The position numbers and the translations under genes are program-made. The notes beneath the pieces are model-generated. The model did not search any database. It was not told where the DNA came from and saw only the letters and a list, made by a program, of their open reading frames with translations. Below, piece after piece: positions 6,217 to 12,846 of a stretch of DNA of 15,054 nt (its first letter is position 1; the number at the start of each line of letters is the position of its first letter). The DNA is from Candidatus Gastranaerophilales bacterium (lineage in GTDB: Bacteria > Cyanobacteriota > Vampirovibrionia > Gastranaerophilales > JAILCC01): contig JAKSUS010000007.1 of NCBI GenBank assembly GCA_024408745.1, positions 1 to 15,054 on the forward strand, given 5' to 3'.

Positions 6217-7362
6217 ATGTTGAGGCAACAACAGCAACTTGATTACAATATAAAAGAAAATAAGAATTTTGAGGATTATCAGCTTTATAAAAAAACTCCT
6301 CAGCCGATTCCAATAGAAGAAGCTTTCGGTTGGTCTGTTTTTTCCCATGCGGGAGTTGCAATACTTTTAATAGTAATACCAATAATACTTTTATTATTAG
6401 GTTTTCAACTTGATTTATTTAAAAAACCTCAAACAAAAATGAAAGATATTGAATTTGTTTTGGTTAATCAGCCTGAACAAGAACCGCTTAACAAAAATAC
6501 AAAATTATATTCGGACAGAAATTCAAGAGCAGGCGGAATTAATGATCCTAATCGTCCTGTTGCAGCACCTCAGCCGGCTTTGCCAAAGAGTGCACCTTCG
6601 CAAACAGGAAACGATAAACCGCAAAAGGTTCAGGAAAAAGCTATGCCAAAGCCTGCACCGCAAAAACAGGTTCAAACTCCACAACCCAAACAGGAAAAAA
6701 CCGTTCAAAAATCTCAGCCGAAACCCGCTCCGCCTAAACCTATGGCAGCAAGACCTTCTATTCCCCCGACAAAAGCACCGACCTCAATGAAATTACCGAT
6801 ACCACCGACAAAAGGTGCTCCGAGAATTGCAGTAACACCACAAGGTCCTGTTACATCAAAACCAAGCGGAACTTATAACGGTTCAGGCTCACGTACTTCA
6901 CCAAAACCCGTAATAGCTTCAGGCGGATACGGAAGCGGTTCAGCCTCAAGAACTCCGTCAAACCGCGGTTCAGGCAGAGGAAGCACATATTCACCAGGTG
7001 GTGGTAATGTTGGCAATCCTTCACCCGGAAATCCTAAAGGCGCACCCGGAGTCGACGCAAATCAAAAAGCTTTATTCGGTGCTTATATGAGTGCTTTAAC
7101 ACAAAGAATAAAATCCAATTGGGATCCGCCAAGAGGTGAAGAAAGCAAACGTGTAGTTTTATTATTTACAATTGCTCGTGACGGAAGATTACTAAATGTT
7201 AAGGTGATTAAATCATCCGGAACGCCGTCAGCAGATAAGGCAGCGCTTTCTGCCGTAGAACTTTCGGCACCATTCAGACCTTTGCCGGCAGGTTTCAAAG
7301 GTTCAAGTGTAGATATTCAATTCACTTTCGATTATAATGTTTTTGGAGTCAATCGATATTAA
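6217..7362 (+). CDS. TonB/TolA-like energy-transducing protein
   Basis: A 381-aa protein that should span the periplasm and pass proton-motive force from ExbB/ExbD to outer-membrane partners. It has a cytoplasmic head (1–39) and one membrane helix (about 41–62). The helix begins S-V-F-S-H-A-G, keeping the Ser-x3-His spacing of the TonB helix. A long Pro/Lys/Gln- then Gly/Ser-rich linker follows (about 80–275). The last 100 residues form a TonB/TolA C-terminal domain (…RIKSNWDPPRG…VVLLFTIARDGRLLNVKVIKSSG…). A TTG at 6202 is in frame, but the GGGGA ribosome site lies inside that extension, so the ATG at 6217 is the start. It is first in the operon, 34 nt before exbB. TonB versus TolA naming cannot be decided, since no TonB-dependent receptor or Pal/TolB gene is in view. 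Confidence 0.88.
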   Translation: MLRQQQQLDYNIKENKNFEDYQLYKKTPQPIPIEEAFGWSVFSHAGVAILLIVIPIILLLLGFQLDLFKKPQTKMKDIEFVLVNQPEQEPLNKNTKLYSDRNSRAGGINDPNRPVAAPQPALPKSAPSQTGNDKPQKVQEKAMPKPAPQKQVQTPQPKQEKTVQKSQPKPAPPKPMAARPSIPPTKAPTSMKLPIPPTKGAPRIAVTPQGPVTSKPSGTYNGSGSRTSPKPVIASGGYGSGSASRTPSNRGSGRGSTYSPGGGNVGNPSPGNPKGAPGVDANQKALFGAYMSALTQRIKSNWDPPRGEESKRVVLLFTIARDGRLLNVKVIKSSGTPSADKAALSAVELSAPFRPLPAGFKGSSVDIQFTFDYNVFGVNRY

Positions 7363-7396
7363 TTTAAGAGTTATTATATTAAAGGAGAGATAGAAA

Positions 7397-8059
7397 ATGG
7401 AACTTATTATTAGTGCAATTAAACAAGACTGGGCAGTATTATTACCGATTTTAATTTGCTCAATTTTAACTTTGATGGTTATGTTTAACCGTTGGGCATT
7501 TTATAACGATAACAAGAGAGATATCGTTTCTTTTATCAGAAAATTAAGAACAGAACTTGTTAAAAATAACCTTAGCGGTGCTCAATTATTGAGTGCACAA
7601 TTAGGTGGTGTTACAGGTGAACTTGCTGAAGAAGGTATCAGAATTTTGGAAGAACAAAACGAAAATACTGATTTTGCAGCATCTTTTGATATTTCAACAA
7701 GCTTGGCAGTAAGAAAACTTGAACAATATCTTTCAATCTTAGGAACAATCGGTGGTGTTGCACCTTTCTTAGGTTTGTTTGGTACGGTTGTAAGAATTCT
7801 TTATACATTCCAAGATTTAGCATTGCAAGGCAATCAAAGTGCAGCAGTTGCAACAGGTATCGGTTCAGCCTTGATTGCTACGGCTTTCGGTCTTGGTGTT
7901 GCTATCGTTGCGGTTATTTTGTTCAACACTTTCCAAAGTATTGTTGCAAGATATGAAAGCGATTTTCAATTAATGAAATTACTTTTCTTATCATACAATA
8001 AGGAACAATCAGCACCTGCTATGGTTCAACAACAAACTCAAACATTCCCGCAATTATAG
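7397..8059 (+). CDS. exbB: ExbB/TolQ/MotA-family proton channel subunit
   Basis: A 220-aa inner-membrane protein forming the pentameric proton channel of the Ton/Tol motor. Three membrane segments are visible at about residues 13–33, 110–136 and 148–178. The large cytoplasmic loop lies between the first and second, as in ExbB. The conserved region G-G-V-A-P-F-L-G-L-F-G-T-V in helix 2 and the A-T-A-F-G-L-G-V-A-I segment of helix 3 are family hallmarks, including the channel-facing Thr residues. It has the best ribosome site of the operon (AAAGGAGAG, about 6 nt before the ATG). The C-terminus is Gln-rich. TolQ is the alternative name; the adjacent TonB-like and ExbD genes favour exbB. Confidence 0.92.
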   Translation: MELIISAIKQDWAVLLPILICSILTLMVMFNRWAFYNDNKRDIVSFIRKLRTELVKNNLSGAQLLSAQLGGVTGELAEEGIRILEEQNENTDFAASFDISTSLAVRKLEQYLSILGTIGGVAPFLGLFGTVVRILYTFQDLALQGNQSAAVATGIGSALIATAFGLGVAIVAVILFNTFQSIVARYESDFQLMKLLFLSYNKEQSAPAMVQQQTQTFPQL

Positions 8060-8067
8060 AGGTTAAA

Positions 8068-8532
8068 ATGTCAATATCAGATAATGAAAAAAAATTATTT
8101 AACGAAATAAATATTACACCGTTAACCGATATATTTTTGGTTCTGTTGATTATTATGATGGTGTTGGCGCCGACATTTTCATCAATGGATACAAGTATTA
8201 CCGTTCCGGAAGTAAACAGCGGTGTGAATGTTGAAAACAAACAGGTTGTTGTTAGTGTTACAAAAGACGGAATGTTATTTGTAAACGAATCGCAGGTTTC
8301 AGGCGCACAACTTGAAGAACATTTAAAATCATTGCTTGAACTTTCACCCGATAAAAGTGTTGTTGTAAAAGCTGACGAAAAAACAAAAAGCTCTAAGATT
8401 ATGGAAATAATGAAAGCAGCGCAAGTTAGCGGTTATGAAAAATTAACCGTTGCAGGTGAACCGTTAAACAAGAAAAAACAAAAAGAACTTATGCAAAAAG
8501 CAAACGAAAAAACTCAAATTGAGGAAGAATAA
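8068..8532 (+). CDS. exbD: ExbD/TolR-family protein, first copy
   Basis: A 154-aa protein with a short cytoplasmic N-terminus, one membrane helix (about 19–36) and a periplasmic domain. The N-I-T-P-L-T-D motif places the essential proton-carrying Asp at D21. The periplasmic part has the ExbD pattern (VVVSVTKDGMLFVNE … KSVVVKADEKTK). Its C-terminal 25 residues are a charged Lys/Glu/Gln tail that the second copy lacks. A GAGG ribosome site lies about 6 nt before the ATG, 8 nt after exbB. The gene's last base is the first base of the next gene's ATG (TAATG overlap), indicating translational coupling. Confidence 0.92.
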   Translation: MSISDNEKKLFNEINITPLTDIFLVLLIIMMVLAPTFSSMDTSITVPEVNSGVNVENKQVVVSVTKDGMLFVNESQVSGAQLEEHLKSLLELSPDKSVVVKADEKTKSSKIMEIMKAAQVSGYEKLTVAGEPLNKKKQKELMQKANEKTQIEEE

Positions 8533-8933
8533 TGGCTACTACAAAAAGAAAACGCAGAAAAACTTTTAATGAAATAAATATTACACCGCTTACCGATATA
8601 TTTTTGGTACTCCTTATCATTATGATGGTTGTTGCTCCTATGCTTGACCAACAAGGTTTGAGTTTAGCAGTACCGTCAGCACAAGAAGTTAAAGAAGAAA
8701 TTAAGGAAAATAAAATTATTACCGTTGATGTAAGTCAAGCAGGCGAATATTTTATTGATGAAGAAGCTATAAAAGAACCTGAATTGATTAAAATTTTAAA
8801 AGAAAATTCAAAAGAAAAAGAAGGCGGTTTATTAATCAGAGCCAATGAAAACGCAACTCACGGTGCAGTTGTTAAATTAATGGATATGGCAAGAACTGCC
8901 GGTGTATTTAGTATTTCTTTGGTTGAGGAATAA
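8532..8933 (+). CDS. exbD: ExbD/TolR-family protein, second copy
   Basis: A 133-aa tandem paralogue of the preceding gene. Residues 12–36 repeat its residues 11–35 with a single difference (FNEINITPLTDIF … MMVVAP), including the proton-carrying Asp, D22. The N-terminus differs (Lys/Arg-rich, KRKRRK), and the periplasmic domains are well diverged. The start overlaps the previous stop by one base, with a GAGG ribosome site just upstream inside the first copy. Two different ExbD subunits in one operon could form a heterodimer in the ExbB pore, or serve alternate complexes; neither can be shown from sequence. Confidence 0.92.
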   Translation: MATTKRKRRKTFNEINITPLTDIFLVLLIIMMVVAPMLDQQGLSLAVPSAQEVKEEIKENKIITVDVSQAGEYFIDEEAIKEPELIKILKENSKEKEGGLLIRANENATHGAVVKLMDMARTAGVFSISLVEE

Positions 8934-8936
8934 TAA

Positions 8937-9806
8937 ATGACAATAAAAGCGAATATAACAAATGCTTTTTTTAATTTTTTACGACCGGAAGTATTTTTTA
9001 ACAATATTTTTGTAATTATTTGTATTCGCTTAATAATACTTGTTTGTGTTTTAAGAGGAATTCATCTTCTTTTTAAATTTTTGGCTAATAAAATTTCTGA
9101 TAAAATTGAAAATAAAAAACAGACAAAGCAAGTTCATACAATTATTGCGACTTTTCGTTCAGTTGTAGATATTCTTGTAACTTGTTTATTTATTATGGAA
9201 ATTTTACCGAAATTAGGCATTGATATTCGCCCGATACTTACTGCGGCAGGTGTTTTAGGCGTTGCAGTCGGTTTTGGCTCAAAACAACTTATTGAAGATA
9301 TTATTAGCGGAATAATGTTAATTATGCAAGGACAAATACTTGTCGGTGATATTATTGAAATTAATGGCAAAACAGGTATTGTTGAAAGATTAAATTTGCG
9401 AATGGTTGTTTTGCGCGATTGGGACGGAAAAGTTTATTACATAAGAAACGGAATGATTGATATTGTTACCAATTACACAAGAGATTTCGCTTTTGCAATA
9501 ATTTCGGTCGGCATTTCGTATAAAGAAAATGTTGATAATATTATGAAAGTCATTACTGATGTTGCTAATAACGAATTGAAAAACGGCGAATGCGGAAAAT
9601 ATTTGCTCGGAAATATTGAAATGTGGGGGATTGATAATTTTGGCGAATCGTCAATTGACTTAAAATTTAGAATTAAAACTACAACAATGCAACAATGGAG
9701 AGTAAAAAGAGAATTTCAAAGACTTATTAAAAATAAATTTGATGAATTACATATTGAAATCCCGTTCCCTCAAAGAACTTTGCATATTGAAAAAGATTTA
9801 GTTTGA
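8937..9806 (+). CDS. MscS-family mechanosensitive ion channel
   Basis: A 289-aa inner-membrane channel that opens under membrane tension and releases solutes during hypo-osmotic shock. Three hydrophobic segments (about 20–48, 67–92 and 98–125) precede the MscS cytoplasmic domain. The pore helix has the family glycine/alanine pattern (L-T-A-A-G-V-L-G-V-A-V-G-F-G-S-K-Q). The following beta-domain signature is clear (L-V-G-D-I-I-E-I-N-G-K-T-G-I-V-E and Y-I-R-N-G-M-I-D). Its length is near E. coli MscS (286 aa). The ATG comes 3 nt after exbD's stop codon, and its GAGG ribosome site lies inside exbD, so it is coupled to the Ton genes. No terminator hairpin follows it. Confidence 0.93.
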   Translation: MTIKANITNAFFNFLRPEVFFNNIFVIICIRLIILVCVLRGIHLLFKFLANKISDKIENKKQTKQVHTIIATFRSVVDILVTCLFIMEILPKLGIDIRPILTAAGVLGVAVGFGSKQLIEDIISGIMLIMQGQILVGDIIEINGKTGIVERLNLRMVVLRDWDGKVYYIRNGMIDIVTNYTRDFAFAIISVGISYKENVDNIMKVITDVANNELKNGECGKYLLGNIEMWGIDNFGESSIDLKFRIKTTTMQQWRVKREFQRLIKNKFDELHIEIPFPQRTLHIEKDLV

Positions 9807-9839
9807 TTGTAAAGTTTTGTTAATGTTAATTTTTATAAA

Positions 9840-9873
9840 TAGCAAATTATTTTTTTTCAATTTTTGGTATAAT
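9840..9873 (+). promoter_or_regulatory. Promoter of the 9902 gene (GCAA-box type)
   Basis: TAGCAAATTATTTTTTTT has its GCAA at 9842, and a perfect TATAAT lies at 9868–9873, 26 nt start to start and preceded by TGG (extended −10). The predicted start of transcription is near 9880. A GAGG ribosome site is at 9888–9891. Confidence 0.6.
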
Positions 9874-9901
9874 TGTTATAAGCATACGAGGTATAGTTGG
9901 C

Positions 9902-10615
9902 ATGCAAATTTCTGCAATTAATTTTAATAATAGTTTTAAAGGTCGCCATTCTTATGATGAAGTAATTGATGTTCCGTCAGAGATAGTAAGAACTAAAAGT
10001 TTTGATGATGTTATGGACAGAGTTGATTTAAATCAAGTCGCAGATACAATTAAAAATGTACCTGACAATAAAACAACTGCTCCTATAAAAACATTTGCAT
10101 TAACTGCTATATATACTTTGGCTGCTTTCGCTGCTACAAAACGTGTTTCACAAGCAGCATTAAAGAGTTTGGAAGGTAAATTATCATTAGACAAACCGTT
10201 AAATAAACTTGGTAAAATCGTAAGCAAAAAAATAAATGTTTTAAAAGCTCAAAAACCTGTTGATGTTACAAGTGTCGGAACATTCTTTAAATCCGCATAC
10301 ACTAAAACAACAAAATTATTAGCAACAGCTTTTGATACTATTGGCAGAGCCGGTATAACAGAGGCAGATAAAGCACTTTGTAAAAAACAACATTTGGCAG
10401 TTGGTGCTTTTGCTGCTAAGAATGCAATGAGAAAGATTACCTCAACTGCTTTAGGCGTAGGTACAGCAGGTGTTACCGTATCAGCAAGAACTAAAGACAA
10501 AGACGGTAATGGCGTTCCTGATTGCGCAGAAAACAAAGAAAGTATTTTAGGTACTGTAAAAGCAGTTGCTGAAGTTCTTCCCGGTTTAGATGCAGCAATT
10601 AGTGCGGCTGCTTAA
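9902..10615 (+). CDS. Hypothetical protein with ISA/INF N-terminus and EF-hand-like loop
   Basis: A 237-aa Ala/Lys-rich protein that I do not recognise. It opens M-Q-I-S-A-I-N-F and has S-F-K-G at residues 11–14, close to the opening of the 2662 product. Residues 61–80 are hydrophobic and could be one membrane helix. Residues 199–210 (D-K-D-G-N-G-V-P-D-C-A-E) fit an EF-hand or thrombospondin-3-like calcium loop, with oxygen ligands at positions 1, 3, 5, 9 and 12. The end is Ala-rich. There is no classical signal peptide. It has its own promoter after the Ton operon and ends 3 bp from the stop of the convergent coiled-coil gene. Confidence 0.85.
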   Translation: MQISAINFNNSFKGRHSYDEVIDVPSEIVRTKSFDDVMDRVDLNQVADTIKNVPDNKTTAPIKTFALTAIYTLAAFAATKRVSQAALKSLEGKLSLDKPLNKLGKIVSKKINVLKAQKPVDVTSVGTFFKSAYTKTTKLLATAFDTIGRAGITEADKALCKKQHLAVGAFAAKNAMRKITSTALGVGTAGVTVSARTKDKDGNGVPDCAENKESILGTVKAVAEVLPGLDAAISAAA

Positions 10616-10618
10616 ATC

Positions 10619-11956
10619 TTATCCCATTCTGCTCATTTGCATAATTGCTTGCATTTGCGCTTGAGCAAGTGCAATTAAATATCGCATTGATTTTTCTGCA
10701 ATCTCGGCAAATGCAACCGCAAGTCTTTTTGCAGATTGTGCATCATATTCAACATCTTTTGCTTTCTTTAAATCTGCATCAGCCCATTTCTTTTCGAGTG
10801 CCGCTCTCGGTGATATTTGACTTAATGCTTTAGCTTTTTTATTATCAGGAAGTTCGTTAACTTTATATTTACTCAAAAGAGCATCAGCTGCTGCTTTCTT
10901 TTTATTTGCTTCTTCCTGTGCTTTTTGTGCTTCTTTTTCGGCTATAAGAGCTTCTTCTTTCTTTTGCTCTGCTATAGCTTGTTTTTCTTCACATTCTTCT
11001 TTCTTTTCTATGTACTCATGATATAAATGTCTTGCATAAGATTTAATTGCTTGACCTTTAGCACTTTCCCAGAATTTTTCAACAAAACTTGTATAATTTG
11101 TTTTAATTTTTTCATAAGTTTTTGTTATGGTATCTGACAATTTATCAAGAAAACTTTTTGAATATCCTGCTTTTTCAGAACCTTTTTTAAGTCCTTCATA
11201 ATAGCTTTCATTATATTCTTGAGTTGCTTTTAGGACTCCTTCAGCACCTTCTTCGCTACAATGTTCGGATATCGCTTCTGAGGCTGTTTTTAATCGTTCA
11301 TCATTTTCTTTTTCTTGTATTTCGGCCTGTTTTAATAAAAATTCTTCACGTTTTTGTCTTGTTTCGTTTGTATCTTTACCGAATATAAGATTAGCCCTTG
11401 AATGATCACGCATTGAGCGGAAAGAACCTTCGTGTTTATATTCCTTTTTCAATGTTCCTAAAAGTTTTTCCAACTCTTCGGAAGTTTTTGCGTTGTTTAT
11501 ATCTTTTATAATTTCCTGAACTTTTTTTGTATCTAATTCTTTAGATAATTTTTCAAATTCTTCACCTGTTATTAAGCCTTTATTCATAGCTATTTTGCCC
11601 ATAATATATATGTGCATTTTTTGTTTAATTTCAGGGTCATTTTCATCTATACCGAGGTTTTTAAAATCCTGAATCATCTCTCTGTATATTTTTTTGAATT
11701 CAGAGTGTTTGGCTTTAATTTTTAAGGCTTTATATTTTTTTTGTAATTCTTCTACATCTTTTTTATCATTAGTATTAAAACATTCAGCAATATCAACTTC
11801 ATGTTCTTCCGTTGATGTTCCTTCAAAAGATATAGTAATCGGATTTGAAGTTTTGCTTTCTGATGCTGTTTCATCAGATTTTTCGGTATCACTTACTTCC
11901 GATACACTATTTGCGCTATTCAATTTATACAAGTCAAAACTGATGCTTTCTGTCAT
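10619..11956 (-). CDS. Coiled-coil hypothetical protein with ISFEG motif and SHOCT-like hairpin
   Basis: A 445-aa protein, not a named family I recognise. The N-terminal 60 residues are acidic and Ser/Thr-rich, with I-S-F-D at 5–8 and I-S-F-E-G at 42–46. Residues 113–141 (…M-G-K-I-A-M-N-K-G-L-I-T-G-E-E-F-E-K-L-S-K-E-L) look like a SHOCT-type hairpin, as in the two minus-strand genes at 3372–5580. The C-terminal third (about 315–445) is a long Ala/Lys/Glu helix typical of coiled coil, ending in a Met/Gln-rich stretch (QAQMQAIMQMSRMG). The ribosome site is weak (GGAAAGAG, somewhat far). No signal peptide or membrane span. It is convergent with the 9902 gene and divergent from the cytidylyltransferase gene. 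Confidence 0.85.
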   Translation of the reverse strand: MTESISFDLYKLNSANSVSEVSDTEKSDETASESKTSNPITISFEGTSTEEHEVDIAECFNTNDKKDVEELQKKYKALKIKAKHSEFKKIYREMIQDFKNLGIDENDPEIKQKMHIYIMGKIAMNKGLITGEEFEKLSKELDTKKVQEIIKDINNAKTSEELEKLLGTLKKEYKHEGSFRSMRDHSRANLIFGKDTNETRQKREEFLLKQAEIQEKENDERLKTASEAISEHCSEEGAEGVLKATQEYNESYYEGLKKGSEKAGYSKSFLDKLSDTITKTYEKIKTNYTSFVEKFWESAKGQAIKSYARHLYHEYIEKKEECEEKQAIAEQKKEEALIAEKEAQKAQEEANKKKAAADALLSKYKVNELPDNKKAKALSQISPRAALEKKWADADLKKAKDVEYDAQSAKRLAVAFAEIAEKSMRYLIALAQAQMQAIMQMSRMG

Positions 11957-12015
11957 AAATCGATTTCTCTTTCCTAATATAGGGCATGCTTATACACATG
12001 CTTTCTTTCCATACT

Positions 12016-12049
12016 TAAATAAAAACATTTTTTCCTAAAAAATTGCTTA
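12016..12049 (-). promoter_or_regulatory. Promoter of the 11956 gene (GCAA-box type)
   Basis: On the minus strand, TTTAAGCAATTTTTT has its GCAA starting at 12046, and a weak −10 TATTTA starts at 12021, 25 nt away. The box is identical over 14 bases (TTAAGCAATTTTTT) to the one before the 5580 gene. Downstream both have AAGTAT and then GCATGC (11984–11989 here, 5615–5620 there). Confidence 0.45.
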
Positions 12050-12088
12050 AAATATAATAATTTATTAAAATTTCATCTGCTTTTAGTA

Positions 12089-12117
12089 TTGCAGAAGTAT
12101 AAAAAATAATTTAGAAT
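12089..12117 (+). promoter_or_regulatory. Promoter of the cytidylyltransferase–surE operon
   Basis: TTGCAG (12089–12094) and TAGAAT (12112–12117) are 17 nt apart, a normal housekeeping-type pair. The start would be near 12124, leaving a leader of about 27 nt that contains the GGAG at 12139–12142. Confidence 0.45.
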
Positions 12118-12150
12118 GTTAGAAGCAAGTATCATTATGGAGTTAATATA

Positions 12151-12843
12151 TTGGCTTATTTTGAAAATGTTTTGGCAATAATTCCCGCTCGTGGCGGGTC
12201 TAAAAGATTACCGGGGAAAAATATTAAAGATTTAAACGGAAAACCTCTTATTGCACATTCTATTGAATTTGCATTAAATTCACCTGAAATAAATAAACTC
12301 ATTGTATCGACCGATGATGAAAATATTGCAAAAGTCGCAAAAGAGCATGGTGCGGAAGTTATGATAAGACCGTCCGAACTTGCACAAGATACAACAAAAA
12401 CTGCTCCCGTATTGGTGCATGTGGTTGACGAACTGGAAAAAACAGGATATAAACCTGACATAATAATATTGCTGCAAGCAACATGTCCTGTAAGAATAAA
12501 AGATTTAACTAAAAAAGCTTTTGAAATTTTAGAAAACAATCCTCAATATGACAGTATTTTTACAGGCTTTCAAAAGTCTTACACAATGGCATTATGGTCT
12601 AAAACACCTGATAATAAGGCAACAGCACTTTATGATTATCATTTAAGACCACGTTGGCAGGATGTTGAAGTAAATAATAAACTTATTGGTGAAGACGGCG
12701 GTTTTTATGCAATAAAATATGATGCATTTAAAAAATGCAAGGATTTTATAGGCGAAAACCCTTATATTTATGAAGTATCACCAACAGTTGATATCGATAC
12801 GGAACAAGATTTTAAAAGAGCAGAAGATTTAATGAAAGGATAA
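12151..12843 (+). CDS. Acylneuraminate-type cytidylyltransferase (CMP-sugar synthetase)
   Basis: A 230-aa cytoplasmic enzyme that should activate a nine-carbon sugar acid (sialic, pseudaminic or legionaminic type) with CTP to give the CMP-sugar used by surface-glycan transferases. The CTP-binding start A-I-I-P-A-R-G-G-S-K-R-L-P-G-K-N is at residues 9–24. The L-L-Q-A-T-C-P-V-R segment (107–115) corresponds to the usual LLQPTSPLR. The metal-binding D-I-D-T-E-Q-D-F is at 214–221. The length is typical for the NeuA/PseF/NeuA-like group. The start codon is TTG at 12151, chosen because a GGAG ribosome site lies 8 nt upstream and no ATG fits. It is followed after 3 nt by surE. No synthase genes for the sugar are in view, so the substrate is unknown. 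Confidence 0.9.
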   Translation: MAYFENVLAIIPARGGSKRLPGKNIKDLNGKPLIAHSIEFALNSPEINKLIVSTDDENIAKVAKEHGAEVMIRPSELAQDTTKTAPVLVHVVDELEKTGYKPDIIILLQATCPVRIKDLTKKAFEILENNPQYDSIFTGFQKSYTMALWSKTPDNKATALYDYHLRPRWQDVEVNNKLIGEDGGFYAIKYDAFKKCKDFIGENPYIYEVSPTVDIDTEQDFKRAEDLMKG

Positions 12844-12846
12844 ATT

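Noticed and set aside
11694..12038. A 114-aa plus-strand frame antisense to the 11956 gene and its leader
   Set aside because: It mirrors the coiled-coil gene on the other strand, lacks a ribosome site and runs through the promoter region; it is a shadow frame.
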